Source of the DNA: Polytrichum commune
Taxonomy: Eukaryota; Streptophyta; Polytrichopsida; Polytrichales; Polytrichaceae
Reading direction: 5' to 3'
Assembly: GCA_950295325.1 (NCBI GenBank)
Contig: OX485804.1
Span: 37,560,429 to 37,624,428 of the forward strand
Length of the DNA stretch: 64,000 nt
This document shows, piece by piece, positions 35,895 to 48,793 of this stretch (its first letter is position 1; each line of letters opens with the position of its first letter). A model generated the notes under the pieces. It worked only from the letters and a program-made list of their open reading frames with translations, searched no databases and was not told the DNA's origin. A program made the translations under genes and the position numbers.

Positions 35895-36400
35895 ATATGA
35901 GGCCTCGTCAACGAGGCTATATTCTCCAGCACAAACCAGCAAAACCAGTAAAAACTAGCAAAACCAACGTAAACCAGTAAAATCAACATAAACTAGCATC
36001 AACTAGCATCAACCAGCATAAACCAACAAAAACCAACACAAACCAACACACCCTAAACCCTAAACCAACACAAACCAAAAAAAAAAATGAGACAAGATGC
36101 ATTTTGAACCTATACCATTCCAATAAAACAGAAAATGATCCAAAATTGACGCCTCGTCAACAAGCCCAAGTTTCAGAATGTAAACATGAAACCCCAAAAA
36201 AAAATTTAAAAATGTCCCTTCAAACTTTTGTTATTCCAATAAAACCCCAAAGAATTGAAATTTCAGGCCTCGTCAACGAGGCCATGCTCTTCAACACAAA
36301 GCAACAACAAAGATAAAATGAGAAAAGATGCATTTTGAACTTATACCATTCCAATGAAACAGAAAATGACCCAAAATTGACGCCTTGTCAACGAGCCTAA
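35895..36400. repeat. Hairpin repeats and minisatellite in intron 2 of the methyltransferase gene
   Basis: Four copies of a near-perfect hairpin GGCCTCGTCAACGAGGCC occur at about 35,902, 36,150, 36,266 and 36,381. The last three are spaced about 115 bp apart and embedded in a tandem duplication with ATTCCAATRAAAC. Between the first two lies an AACCAGCAAA-type minisatellite (35,935-36,070) containing CCCTAAACCCTAAA, the plant telomere motif. The intron's exon-2 side also holds a TATGCTAGGGTTTGCAAGG-like short repeat near 36,690. Confidence 0.75.
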
Positions 36401-37955
36401 GTTTCAGAGTGTAAGCATGAAATCCTAAAAAATTAAAAAAATGTGCCCTTAAATTTTTGCTATTCCAATGAAACAACTGACATTTGAGGCCTGACATTTG
36501 ACATTCAAAGCAGCAATAAACCTCAATGTTAGTTTCGGTGGCTCCATTCTCCAAATCATGTGCGCCCTCGATGTATTCGGGAACAACCTCCCCACCATCG
36601 CCACGCTCATGTCCACCCTCCCCATCATCGTCGCGTTCCTATCTATCCTTCCCCATTACAGCGTTTCCCTAGCATACCTTAGCATACCCTTGCAAACCCT
36701 AGCATACCATCTAAAGTTGGGCTTCGGTGTCTAAAAATAAAAAATAAAAAATATGGTAGATTTGGGCCAAAAGAATCTTTTAGATATATCCTATCATTTT
36801 AAATATTATAAAGCCATTTTTTCCCAAGCATACATTCTAACCTCACAAACCACCTTGATTTTTTTCAAATTTTTTGGATTCAATGCGGATTTTACAAAAA
36901 TTGGCAAAGTCCTCTGAAAATAATCGGACAAGATTTCGCCCAAAAATCTTATGATTTTGAAGATTTCTCTCACGATTCTAAGATGTTTTTTTTCATTTTT
37001 GGGCCGTAAAACATTCACAACTTCTCCGTTTTTTGCATGCAATATACCGTTGGAATCGTCTTCTCGACCTCCACGACATGGGATTTGGTGTCAAATTTAC
37101 CTCCAAGAAGAAAAAAAACATGTACACATAAATTTAAATCGTTCCAATCTAATGGTTATAGTTTTGACAACAAATACATGAACTTACCACTTCTGTGCTT
37201 GTGGAAGATATGGCATTCGTAGCTGGACTAGATTCGCCTCCGTCTTCTTCAATATCATTCATACAATCGACCTCGGCAATATCCATTGCTTCATTGTTTT
37301 GTATCGAGTTCTCCCCACATTAAAAAAATCCAACTTCATGATTCTCATAGGACAAGGTCCGAATAATGCTACTAATCTCATCACCATTGGCCTTCTGCAA
37401 GCGTCTAACCATCCTTAATTTTTCTAACTGTTTCTTACTAGAAAATAGAAGACCAGCCTTACATCTCTTCCTATGAAAACCCTTTGGCATCCCTGCAACT
37501 GGAAACACTACATGAAAAATAATTCTACTATTTGGTTACAACTATGCAATCTCTTCAATAAATAACGCTCATTTAGTGTAATGAATGTATCATCATCCGA
37601 TTATTTATGGCTTCTTAGAAATGAATTATATCTATTTACATACATATAAACGGTCATTTGTAAAAGAGACATACGGCTTCTCGTCTAGAAATGATATTTA
37701 CTTACCTTAATATAAACGTTCATTTATAAAGGAGGCGCTCCCAAAAATTCATAATTCAAAACATTCTATAATAGTCACTAAAATCATATGAAATCTTTGT
37801 ATGTCAGATGTATCAATTCAAATTTTGAATCACTACGAGCTAACACCACGCAACGGAAATATTTGGTTGTCACTACTTTATAGTCATTTCCTTTCTATTA
37901 CAACAAACTTTCATATAACCCTTTCATACAATGACATTGAACGTGACTTTGTAGG

Positions 37956-40900
37956 TTGTACGCACATGCAAGTATGGATATGGCATTTGTTCGCGGTGAC
38001 GCCTCTAGTATTCCAATTTTTTTTCCCTGCAGTGATAATGGTATGGCATGGGTATCTACATTGATTCTCAATATAAGATTCAATTTGGATTTGTCGTCCT
38101 TATGGGTGGAGGAGGAGTTTTTTTATTCAGAAGGAGTTCAAGTCGTATCTACAGTCATGTTGCTAAAGATCGAGACTGACTCAGGATGCGGTTGGAAGCT
38201 TCCTCCAAGCAAGTACCATGTTTTGGTACTCCAAGAATTACTAGGTGAATATCGACAAAAATTCTCACACCTGGGTCTGCAACCTCCACTGTTCAGATGC
38301 ATTGGGGAACTCGTGTGAAGGTAGAGTCTCCAAGTCATAGTCATATTGATCTTACTGAGTCTTCCGATGATGATGTAGTTGTTGTCAATGATGTGAATCG
38401 CAAGCTATCTCCTATACATGAGAAATGTGAAGACATTTTTCTAAGTGTACATAACATTGACCATCATAGCACATTGAATCCTTCTGTTCATAAAAAAACA
38501 TCTAAATTTGTGAGCATCTTGGAATGCCTTAGAGATATGCAAAGTCGTCCACATGCACGGAATGAATTGAAATTTATAAACCTCAATACAATCCGTTGTG
38601 ACGCAGTCCGTCACCTTCCTCAATCATTTAATGGAGATGTGTTTTTTGAGTTACCTCCTCTTCCTTCTTCGGCATCCCCTTCTAGAAGTGGAGCCAACTC
38701 GATTTCATCGTCTTCTGTAGGTCGACAGCTAGAAGGCATGGATCGTAAGTTTGATAGCCACAATTGGACACACACACACACCACAAACATTGCAAATGAT
38801 TTCGGCCTAAAGTTCCGCTATTCATTGTGTGTGGGCCATTTGGTTTGCAAGAACACAACTTGCCCTAGACTACGGCGAAGTGGCAACAAAAATGAGACAG
38901 AATGGGAGGGATCGTCACCTGTTGTCTTTGATGTGGGACAACAATCTCCTGTGAAGTCTAATCTCGTATGTCGGATTTGTAAAGAAGTCCCATCCTGCAT
39001 AGCTCCATGCCCTTGCCGCATGTATAGGGTCTTGAACTCAATAGGTCTTCCAAGAGCTTTTATCCATGTTGGTATTCACGATCATCCAGTGGGTAAAGGG
39101 ATTTGTCGTGATTATGTTCATCGAGCAACATCTTTGATTAGTCGAGAGGTATCAAAGACACCAACTGCAACAAATTCCGCCATTCGACTTGCTGCTAGCA
39201 AGGAATTTCTTGCATTTGAATTGTTTGGAGAGGAAGGACTACACAACGACCGAAAGCCCCTCTGCGGAGAGGCCCTTGAGGCTGTTATGGGCAAATTCCG
39301 GATACTCAGTTCACCTACTATTCGAAATACCATCTCTAGTTTCCGTCACAATACAAACAGGGGACCCATTGACAACATTATCTCGTTGAAAATGAAAAGT
39401 ACATATTCCTTTATTCAAGATAGTGTGTTCCCAGGCCAAGGTAAGGATAAAGTTTACCTTTTCAAGATGTCTGAGGAAGGACCGGGAAGCGGGGTGGATT
39501 TGGTAAGGCGAATGTAATCTGGTGGAGACTTGCAGAACTCTTGGTGCATGTTCGATCATGTTAAGAGGGTGAAAGGATGGACGTCAATGGCTGCCTATGT
39601 CTATGACCCTGAGTTTTGTCAAGTCCAAACTATTTGTGTTTGCGACATGATGAGTGAGGATGCTCAGTCACAACAACAAATGTGGAGATCCCTCAATTCC
39701 GTCATGGCGCGCCATGGGATTTCATCTCCAAACTTCAAGGGTTTCATGGCTGACAATGCAATGGCCAATTGGCATGCTGTTCGTGTGGTGTATGGAAGTG
39801 GCAACAAGCAAGAGCCAATGCAAGATCGAGAGCGCTCTTGTCTACTTCATTGGACAACTTCGCTAAATAGACATACAGAGAAACTCATTCGACTAGAGTT
39901 CCAAGAAACTCACAAGAGGCTTTGCAAACAATACAAGGATGCAAAATCAATGGCAGAAGCAGAAAAAAGATACCTTGGAATCAAGGGTTGGTGGCTTTCT
40001 TCAAGAGCTGCATCAGAGGATTCTTTGCGAGAACTAGATGACTGGCTGGGTTTTTGGCACTTTTGATACCGGCAGTGGGGTGGAGTTTTAGAATTGGTAA
40101 GTTATATACCTACTTGAATTTGAATTTTCCTTCTTTATTGCTCAACTGTTATTCATGGACAAGTTGCTTTAGTGTCCCTAACGTATGTGGTTTTGTTTAA
40201 TTGTTTTCCTTCACATCTATAATATTTACACAAGTTTGGGTTCAACATCCACTAGTATTATTATGGAAACATGATTTTGGAAACCAATGAAACCTTACTT
40301 TATCATTCAAAATCATTCTTATTGTTGCAGAACCTCAATTTAGAAGAGCTAGCCGAGATGCCTTCATGCAATTTGGCAGAGACAGTTCACAACAAGTGGT
40401 TGCAAATGTCTGGGAAGAGGGGAACCTGCTTGTACGTCGCCACAACCGATGACATGATGCGGGCTATTCAACAATCGACTAATTATTGGGCATACCTCCA
40501 AGGGTATGCATCTGGCACTGGTCCCCCTTGGATGAACTTCACCTTCGAGCTGCAAGACGAACTAGAAATCCAACAAAATTTGCTGAGGTTGTCGCCAAAC
40601 TTCCAGATGCTCACCTATTAGCCACGCGGGTTCCCCACTTGGAAGGTGAAGAAATATTTGGCTCCTCAAAGCGCAAACTGAATTTGCCTCCTGGATCAGA
40701 CGGCGACTCTCATCGCCACGATACAGTGAATTTTTTTGCACCTAGAGTTCAGACTCGGTCAGTCAAAGCACGCACAGAAGGAGATGCATCGACAACAATA
40801 CCAACACAAGAAGGTGAACCAAGCACATTATGTCGACACGCTACCAAAATACTTGAAGCAAACTGCAACCCTTCACTATGGCACATTGCTAGGTGTAAAA

Positions 40901-41739
40901 AAGAAGGGAAGACTTGTCACGGAGTTCAAATCGGGATGAAGAAGAGATGCGGGGCCAAGATAAACAAGTCAAGCAAGAGTGGAACGGTAGCACCTACCTA
41001 CAACGGCCGCATGACAGAATATGGAACCAAGCCCATTATCAACTTTGATTTCTGGTTTTGTGCAGATGACCTATTGCGTTGTGTTGGAGGCTCTAAGGTT
41101 AAGTGGGTTCACGATTGGCCTCCTCTTCCAAATGTCTGGCCTATTGCATGTGGGACACATCTCATAAAATCAGAGATTTTTTTTCTACATGAAGCAGGAT
41201 TTCAATTGCAAACTGAAGATGTAGGCGAACCAACACTCCACCTCTTCAATGAAGACGATACAAGAAAAAATGTGTCATTCCTACACTCAAAGCAACTAGA
41301 TAGTGATGTCCAACCATCTGACGGTGATATGCACCCCACAAAGCGATTGGGAAGAACCATTCGGCGTAATCCTAATGCGCCCACAGTTGACCACCGCAAC
41401 AAATGGGAGACAACATGGAACTTGAACGCAGTCGTTGATTCTGTTGTCGTTATTCCATACCCTGGCTATGGTAGAGTGTTAACTTTGATCTCTGGTATCT
41501 TTCCCAACCAAAAGGTCTATCGAATCACAATTTCGGATTTTCCTGCTTGTACTTGCGAAGACTTTATCACCATGAGTACGGCTGCACTTGGTAGTAGGAA
41601 ATCTTGGGTAAACTGCAAGCATTTATATTATGTCTTTAGGTTTATTTGCAAGGCAAACTTAGAGAACGACAAATATATACATGCACCAAGTCTGAGTTTT
41701 GATGAAGTGAAGTTACTTCTTGTAGGTAGCAATCTATAA
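37956..41739 (+). pseudogene. Mutator-like transposase, decayed paralogue (element 2)
   Basis: It is homologous throughout to the 9,786-13,539 transposase, with the same phase-0 intron (40,097-40,330) at the same place. Conserved: RVKVE...DLTESSDDD, the Cys/His module (CRICKE, final HVGIHDHPV), MFDHVKR, GFMADNA, SCLLHW, CNLAETVHNKW and a SWIM motif CTCED...CKH near 41,550-41,620. Lesions: a frame change near 38,300, TAA at 39,515-39,517 (after LVRRM), TGA at 40,064-40,066 (WHF-stop-YRQWGG), and a one-base shift in a C-run near 40,530. All catalytic D, D and E positions remain. It is divergent from the methyltransferase gene and probably shared a bidirectional promoter with it at 37,491-37,955. 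Confidence 0.85.
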
Positions 41740-42611
41740 GATTTTTTGTATTTGTCTTGTAGTAGATAGTGAAACCATTTATGTGCAGAGGTGGATATAG
41801 AATTTTCAATTGGAATAGATGCCACATACCTTACATTCTAATTGCTTTATGCTGGAAATTGTTTATGGCACTTCAAGGACCACTCAAATCATTTGTAAAA
41901 TTGTAAACATGAAATAAAGATATAAGAAAAGGCTGAATTTAGCCTCACAATATTGTAGGATGAAATGTTACTATGCTACAAATGAATCTTGAGAGAGCTC
42001 CTCAGTTCTAAGAAATACTTAACCACATCCAAACAACATTGTAAAATTGTTTGTTACATATCTCCAAATGAACTTTCAAGGTATTCTTTGGTTCCAAAAC
42101 ACATTAAACCAACCTCTGGGATAGTTAACAATGTTTTTGCAGTCAATAAAGCAAATATTTTTTGTAAATGAATTTTTTAAATAAGCAAAAAAAATCATTC
42201 ATTTTTTCAAGACATCTTTAGCAATGTCCAAAGAAAGTTCTTTTTGGATGAATGGTGAATGAATGATGAATGGTGAATGAATGATGAATGAATGATATGG
42301 ATGAATTTCATTTGTTTATCAAATCTCTCGTGGTGAAATCTTCTTGTTGTGGGAGATGTTGGTTTTTCAATAATTTTGATTTATACAACAATTGATTGAA
42401 AATTTTATTATTTTTAATATAATTTTGTAATTTTTGTAATTTTGTAATTTTTGACATTACTATATTTAGGCTTGAAAATATTCTTTATTACTTTAACGTG
42501 TCTATTTTAAATATAAATCATTGCACTAAGCGCTCAAAACTAGTTGCTCATTGCTCAACGCTCAATGCTCATTGCTCCCCGCTCACACTCTAGCACCGTT
42601 GAGTGAATTAC

Positions 42612-43200
42612 TACGTGAAATAATTGAGTGACGCTATGTTATTATTTTGTGCAAGAATGGGAAGTTGAATGAAAACATTGTTAATATGATGTTCAATGAT
42701 AAAGACAATGACAATTTAATCACTTCATTCTCTATATTGCCGCGTCATGTACCAATAACAATATGACAGTCGACACCCGCTACACCAACAATTAATTACT
42801 TATAATCATGGCTCATGACAAGTGATGAATATATTGGAGCATCACATCAGAAGCCTAGAAGTAGATTGGATGCAGAAAAATAATGGGCAAGGATGAAAGA
42901 AACTACAGAAAAACGAATAAAAAAGAAAGTGCAAAACGAACCCGAGAAGGAACTCCGAGCCATTATGAGAGCAACAAAGAATAAATTTGACGAGATATGA
43001 AGTGGAAAGGATTTTGTGGCAATTGGAGAGGCATTTTACATGGAGAAAAAATTGCCTATTTTGGGATATAAGGGGAGATTTGATGAGATCACACCTCCTC
43101 TTTGCAAGCATAATATGTAAATTGCCATATGGAAGAGGCATATGAAGAAACTTGGCTTCAACACCGATGGTTACATGTTGACATAATTGCGATGGGGCTA
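42612..43200 (+). other. Continuation of DNA interrupted by element 2
   Basis: This flank rejoins 30,566 if element 2 and one 9-bp duplication are removed. It contains fragments such as WARMKETTEKRIKKK and KELRAIMRATKNKFDEI broken by stops, possibly the tail of the same pogo-like element. That is not established. The stretch 43,201-45,285 holds a G-rich run near 43,490 and no supported gene. Confidence 0.3.
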
Positions 43201-45287
43201 ACAAGGTAAACCATAGGGCAAAACTAATGAATTTTCCACTTTGCAAGGTGGTTGCTAATTAATTATGATGTTCATTATCGACTGAGCTTAATTTAGTGAT
43301 ATGAGATAGTGCACTAGATCATTATCTATGAAAATTTGAAAAATATTGAATACTCTCATTTTGTTTATTGCATGTTTTGCAAGCTTTGCAAAGCCCAAGA
43401 TTTATCTACAATGCAATACCGCACATTACCGCCTACTGCCACAAATTGTTGCAATTGGTAGTTTTACACATAATCAGCTGCAAACTGAAGTGGGGGGGGG
43501 GGTGGGGGGATAGGGCCCGGTTGAGGTTTTGTTTAGACTTCTTAGGCTAAGATAGGTGGCATACTTGAGTTTGGGCCGACCATATTAACCACAAGTATTG
43601 TGCCATTTTATTATCCAATGGGATTGCAATTAAGAATGCTTGTACATTATTTCATTTTAGATAAAGTTGTTGGCATTGTTCTTGATATAAACTACATTGG
43701 AGCAACCACTAGTTCAATTACAAATTAACCCACTTTGCATTGTAAGTGTCTATAAATGAGAATGAGCCACCCTACTTCACACATTAAAGAATCGCATACC
43801 TACTACTTTGATAAATCAAAATAAAATCATAAAGAATTTGATCTTCAATCTAAGAGTGCCCTTAGATTCACCTTGGATTTCTTAGTTTTTAGCAATAATA
43901 TGCACTCCAATCCAATAGTTACAAATATGTGATTTTGCGAATGGAACCACTTAACACCCCCATACCTTAGGGGCACTGAAGATATCCAAGTCAAAAGTTG
44001 GAACATGGCAAGAGCACAATACATTCGCCTCCCTCTTAGCATTAAAAGATGTCTAGTGCATATAGCATTGCAATAACAATTTTACAGTAAAATACACCTT
44101 CATTGTGGGAGGATCTTTGTGTGACTCATTTGTTGTGTATTACTCATTGTGTGTATTGATATGTGTTACAACTCATCCACCGCATTAATCAAAGTGTTGA
44201 CAATCACACTAAGTAGTCAAACCAATGGGAGTTTTGCCTTTGGATTTAATTTTATTTCTAGGCGCAACATAGGGTGGAGTACAACAACTCTATGTTGTGT
44301 AACACATTGTAAGCATATTACTCTACTTGGAGGATATTTTGCAAGGTCTCTTTGTATAATACAAATGATTCACGTTAGGTTTAGTTCTTTACCATCACAA
44401 AGTTTCACATCTATTTTCACTTCTCAATTTCATCTTTGCATTTCTATCTCATAATGCATTTTCTTCCAGTTCTTGACATGGGTTGCACTTGGAACATTGT
44501 TATTGTTTGTCGGTGTTGTGTCACATACAAATTGAATCCCATGAGAATATTGGTAGAATATGAAGAGTCCTTGAGGAATTGGATAGGTTTGTTCTATTGT
44601 GTAATTTTTGTGCCATTGTGCCAAATGGCAGTGCATTGAAGTGGTTTGTCCTACATTTGAGCTCAATGTCGATCTAGCTTAATAGGTTGATGAACCCTAT
44701 GCATGCCCAATACCTTATCCATTATGTATGTGCCCGAACTGAATGCCCTATCCATCACATATGCCACAGTGCTAACCTCAACATTGTATAGAATACATGT
44801 AGGAAAATACTTAAAAAAAGGTGAGTACTTGGAACCATGCTCTGCATCATGTAATATAACTTCGATGAAAAGAACATATGCAAGGACATTTTTATGAAGT
44901 TATTTAGGACTTCATCGTTGTATGATGTTAATGGGCGTTTGAAAAGTCTTGAGCCATCGAACATGTCCTCAAATTGTCAACAAACATCAAATATATAATC
45001 CATACTTTATTTGTGAATTTTGAAGAGAATATTTGACATTTTTACTACACAAGTTGAAATAATAGGTCCATATACATGTTTCACATAGACTTTGACCTTG
45101 GATATGTAACTGACACAAAAGTCCCCTATATGATGTAAGTATTTGGTAAGACAATATCTATTTCTCCAAAACCTTTTGTTATTAAAATAATATCATATAC
45201 ATGAGTCATATTTTAAATGATGTAAAGACCATTGAGCATAGGATTTATTATAACTTATCGATTGGTTGTAAAAATTGCGGTGTGACA

Positions 45288-46640
45288 TCAAAATAAGTAC
45301 GATGTAGTTTGCTTGCACTTGGTGGTGGTGTGTTTCAGGGTGGTATGCCATAATTTGGAGTGGTTGATTTTATATTCTAGGGGGGTGCCTTGGATTGGGG
45401 TGGTTTTGACATGAGTGTTGTATAGGGCTAGTATGTTGGTTGTGAGTGTGTGAGTGATTGGGGCATTCTTTAATTGTGGATGCATATGAGGGAGGTGTAT
45501 TGATTTTTATGTTTGTTTAGATATTTTGACCATTCCGAGGTAAGTTGGTATTGGATGGTATTTGGTGGGATAGTTATGAGATTGTGCATGTCTGCGTGCT
45601 TGATTAGGGGGAGGTCTTCTTTGTGATTGACTACAATGATGGTCATGGTGTTGTGATTTTCTTTGGCAACCATTCATGGCCATTGGATTGCCTTCATGGT
45701 GAAATCGAGGTCGGGTGTGTGTGCTAAGTCAATCCCTAGCCATTTTGAAGATTGTGCAAGTCCAATGGAACCAAAATAATGTCTCTAGTGTGTGGGGAGT
45801 TGTAATGGATGATAATTGTTGGACATGTGAGGGGAGAGGAATGATACAACTATGTGATTTGGAAACTTTCAATTAAGGTTTTGAGTGTAGTTGGGTGTAG
45901 CGCTCGGTGGTTGTTTATTGGATTTTGTTTCTTTGGTATTTTTCTAGGGTTGATTTTGATATATCTTTGGATTTACTGAAGGATTTATGTGGCGAAGTCT
46001 TGTGGTGGGGAATTGAGGAAGTTAGCCATGGGGTGCGCGTCGTTATGGATATATCGTTCCCAAAGCCCCTATAGTTGTGTGAGTGGGAGTGTGGTGATGT
46101 ATGCTATTGTTAGGTCATATATGTTGGTTTATGGGCCTAATATGTGTATAGTGGGTTTGGTGGTGATTATGTCTTTATATGGGTTGCGTTATGTGGGGGC
46201 AAGGGTTAGAGTTTGGGCCATGCTTAGCAGTTAGATGAATCTACGGTCTTTGGATTGGGAGAAGTTAAGACAAGAGTTGCATGAGGTAAGGGTAGTTGTT
46301 TCATATTGGCTTTGTGTAAATTTGTGGAGGAGGAGTAAGTTGTGGTTGAGTGTAATGTTATCTAGAGTTTTGAATATTCTACCCATTTGGATTGTTGATT
46401 GGAGGCATGAGCCATTGACATAGCTAAGTGTTGCTCGACGGATTGTGCTCCCCATTTGCCTTTGCAAGTTGTGGTTTTGGTGCCAACAATGGTTTGTACT
46501 AGTTTTCCTTGTGTGGAGTCTTTTTCCTTGTGTGTACTTGAGGGGTTGGACTCGAGGGCTTGTAGTGTGCATTGGTAGTTGTTTATTTTATTTACATTAG
46601 GACATATATTTCCTAATGTTCTTGTGGATTTTATACTTTT
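45288..46640 (-). pseudogene. LINE fragment (RT-RNase H linker region)
   Basis: Minus-strand reading finds NPYKDIITTKPTIHI, TNIYDLTIAYITTLPLTQL, WERYI, PPQDFAT, INPRKIPKK and SPLTCPTIIIHYNSPHTRD. These match in order the region of the 16-22.7 kb LINE between its RT and RNase H (NP-stop-KDIVTVENTI, WLWQQY, PPQSFET, KNPKKYP, SVTCSTHITKFYSPFARD). A W-containing SKWVEYSKL near 46,390 matches the chromodomain-like segment. Many stops and shifts are present. The stretch 46,641-48,020 has no supported gene. Confidence 0.65.
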
Positions 46641-48023
46641 CAAATGTTGCATAAGATCTTTATTTAATTATTAAGTACATGCCTAATGATTGGTCATTGG
46701 TTGTAGTGGGAGCAAGTTCTCACGTATCTAATATATTAGTGACAATGCATGTGAGAATATCCAAAATATGGGTCATAGATTTGTCAATTGAATGATGTAT
46801 TGAGTTAGCCTCTTGAATAGTGCCACTACTTCTACAATATTTGCATTCAAACTAACAAGGATTTTTTTCCATGATCATCTCAAATTTTAGTAGAATACAT
46901 ATGTTAAACTTTAAATATATGTATAGCTGTCTAAAATTGAGCCTCATGGTTGTAAAATTCTTATTAAAATCTACCTTCTATTTAATTCTACGTGCAAGGC
47001 CAACACGCCTAGTTGTTGTGATGGTGGTAGAGGGGGGAGGGGCTTTCAAATCCATGGCAAAAGTGATCTCTAGTTATTGTTTATAGGTAACATTGGCTAT
47101 CTTAGGAGTGTCGATCAACCATTATTCATCCAAATATTTGTCACGTGCTCTTTATGTTTGGTGAGGTTGTGACAAGACATCCCATGCACTTCACTATCTC
47201 ATAATATATGTATATACGTGCATCAAAGCTTTTTTTGGGGTACTTATGTAACATTTTTCTTTTTCTAATACATTTTTTTTAACCTCTACTTTGCCCCATT
47301 ATATTGTACCTTTTGGTAGTTTGAACTTTGTTTTTTTGTTTTTTTTCTTCATTTAAACTTAACCCTAACCCAAAAGATGCCTCTTATGTGTTGTTTAAAA
47401 TGAGCTGAACCACTTGCAATTGGTGTGGATTATATGGGAGAGTTTGTAGTAGATGACATGAGTAGCTAAATACAAATGCTCATCCAACATCATGTACATC
47501 CTAGGCCTGACCCTCTAGAAGGTTTCTACCATCTTAAACACAGTAGCCTATATGCACTTCTAAAAAATAAATTAATGTATGACATTACATAATACTATAT
47601 GATTTTTTGATCCAATATGTGAATAGAAATGATGCTATATTATATTGCATATATTTTAGTTTCTTTGCTCACATAAAGAGTACTATATACATTACTAGGT
47701 CTCACCCTATTTCTATATTTTTGCTAGTGAATTTCCCATGGGAGAGATGTTTAAATGCCTAACAACCCCTAGGCTAAAGCCATAAAGGGGGAATGTCAGT
47801 ATGTATTCCATCAACATACCCCGTCATCAAAGTTGTTGGTATCATATATGGGAACTAGTCAACATGGGAAGCATCAACTTATATGACTCTAGATTATACA
47901 CAAGCTTAAAATCCTCTTTCAATGTACCTCTTAATAGGTAGTCTATTTTTAGAATCTACCCACTTCTAGACACGTTTGATTTCATCTTCTCCTCTACATA
48001 CTACACCTATATTGACACTAACT

Positions 48024-48325
48024 ACACTAAGTATGATATTTAGTGCCACTACGGTAACCTTTTCGGATGACACTTCTTATGAAAAACTGAACAAATATTT
48101 GTCATGGATGATGGATGTGTTCATCCATTGGCCAAAACCCTACCTTCGCTTGTCAGGAACTTGTGATGAGTGATTGAAATTTGGATGAAAAGTCACTTGG
48201 TAAGTGACAATAGTTGCTACACTATACATCTATCATCCCCCGTTTTTTTTGTTTGTTTACAAGGAATGACAAATAATGTTGGGTTAACATTTAGTGTTGG
48301 TGACACTAAATATCATAGTTAGTGT
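48024..48325. mobile_element. CACTA-ended miniature element upstream of the synthase gene
   Basis: CACTAAGTATGATATTTAGTG at 48,025 is mirrored by CACTAAATATCATAGTTAGTG at 48,304-48,324, one internal change apart on each side. Related TTAGTGTTGG motifs recall the elements at 4,658 and 5,643. The flanking triplets (CTA and TAA) are not identical. It ends about 35 bp before the TATA box of the following gene. Confidence 0.6.
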
Positions 48326-48360
48326 AATTAATTAATCCAAAACACCCTCGCGCGTTCATG

Positions 48361-48367
48361 TATAAAA
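48361..48367 (+). promoter_or_regulatory. Candidate TATA box of the farnesyl diphosphate synthase gene
   Basis: TATAAAA lies in a GC-richer context 427 bp before the start codon, leaving a plausible leader that contains a CTAC/CTACAAAC microsatellite at about 48,468-48,505. No transcript evidence is available. Confidence 0.4.
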
Positions 48368-48793
48368 TCTCGGCCACACTTCCGTAACAAACATGCATGC
48401 CAAAGGCAAGGCGGCTCTCAAGGCTCGGGTGAGCCCAAACCTACAAACTAAAAGTATAGGGGAATCTACCTACCTACCTACCTACAAACCTACAAACCTA
48501 TCAACCTACCAACCACGTGTTGGTAGGTACCAAAAAAGAGAAGAAGAAGAGCCCTTTTCTTCGGAGCCGCAGAAGCCTTCCTGGAATTAAGCACAGGCAC
48601 TCTAAGATTTCTTTGCAATCCGGCGCCCGCCTCTCGCCTTCGATCGATCCATCAATCGATCGATCGCTCCTTGGCCCACTCTGCGCCATCCTGTTGGGTT
48701 GAGTGTGAGGAGTGGTCGCTTGTTTTTTCTTCTACTTGCGGTTGTGTTGCTCGAAGAAGTGTTGTTGGCTCTGTGTGTTTGGGGGAGGCGAGA

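Larger units (their letters stand above)
31365..37490 (-). pseudogene. ParB-like/beta-class amino-methyltransferase fusion carried by the transposon
   Basis: Twelve exons are read on the minus strand: about 37,490-37,187; 36,730-36,534; 35,804-35,221; 35,096-34,904; 34,810-34,616; 34,447-34,232; 33,992-33,757; about 33,630-33,000; 32,850-32,500; 32,314-32,035; 31,938-31,722; 31,620-31,365. Most junctions are GT-AG and keep phase. Exon 3 has a ParB-type fold: PLVRPLLQSQVKRLEADF, GYRPGDCILYV, then VWDGNHRLAAW. Exon 9 holds the catalytic half of an N6-adenine/N4-cytosine methyltransferase (CFDLIVADIPDGLP, motif IV). Exons 10-11 hold PWRGAREKDP and motif I across an intron (DVVLDCFASTGPSIHATRN). 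This catalytic-before-AdoMet order is beta class. The tail is acidic, then basic. In-frame stops at 37,320-37,322 and 33,123-33,125 and scrambled exon 2 make it a pseudogene. It would have methylated DNA in the nucleus, which is an inference. Confidence 0.75.
30576..42602. mobile_element. 12.0-kb Mutator-like element 2 carrying transposase and methyltransferase genes
   Basis: Terminal inverted repeats of about 55 bp: the left begins CAGGGTTGCTAAAGTATGAG; the right, inverse-complemented, reads GGTGCTAGAGTGTGAGCGGG. Both continue GAGCAATGAGC with reiterated GAGC units. A 9-bp direct repeat GTGAATTAC flanks it at 30,567-30,575 and 42,603-42,611, the duplication size typical of Mutator elements. 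Inside are two divergent multi-exon genes separated by about 470 bp: a ParB-methyltransferase fusion leftwards and a transposase rightwards. Subterminal GATGAATGG-rich tracts occur at both ends. Both genes carry stops, so this copy is a fossil. Confidence 0.85.
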
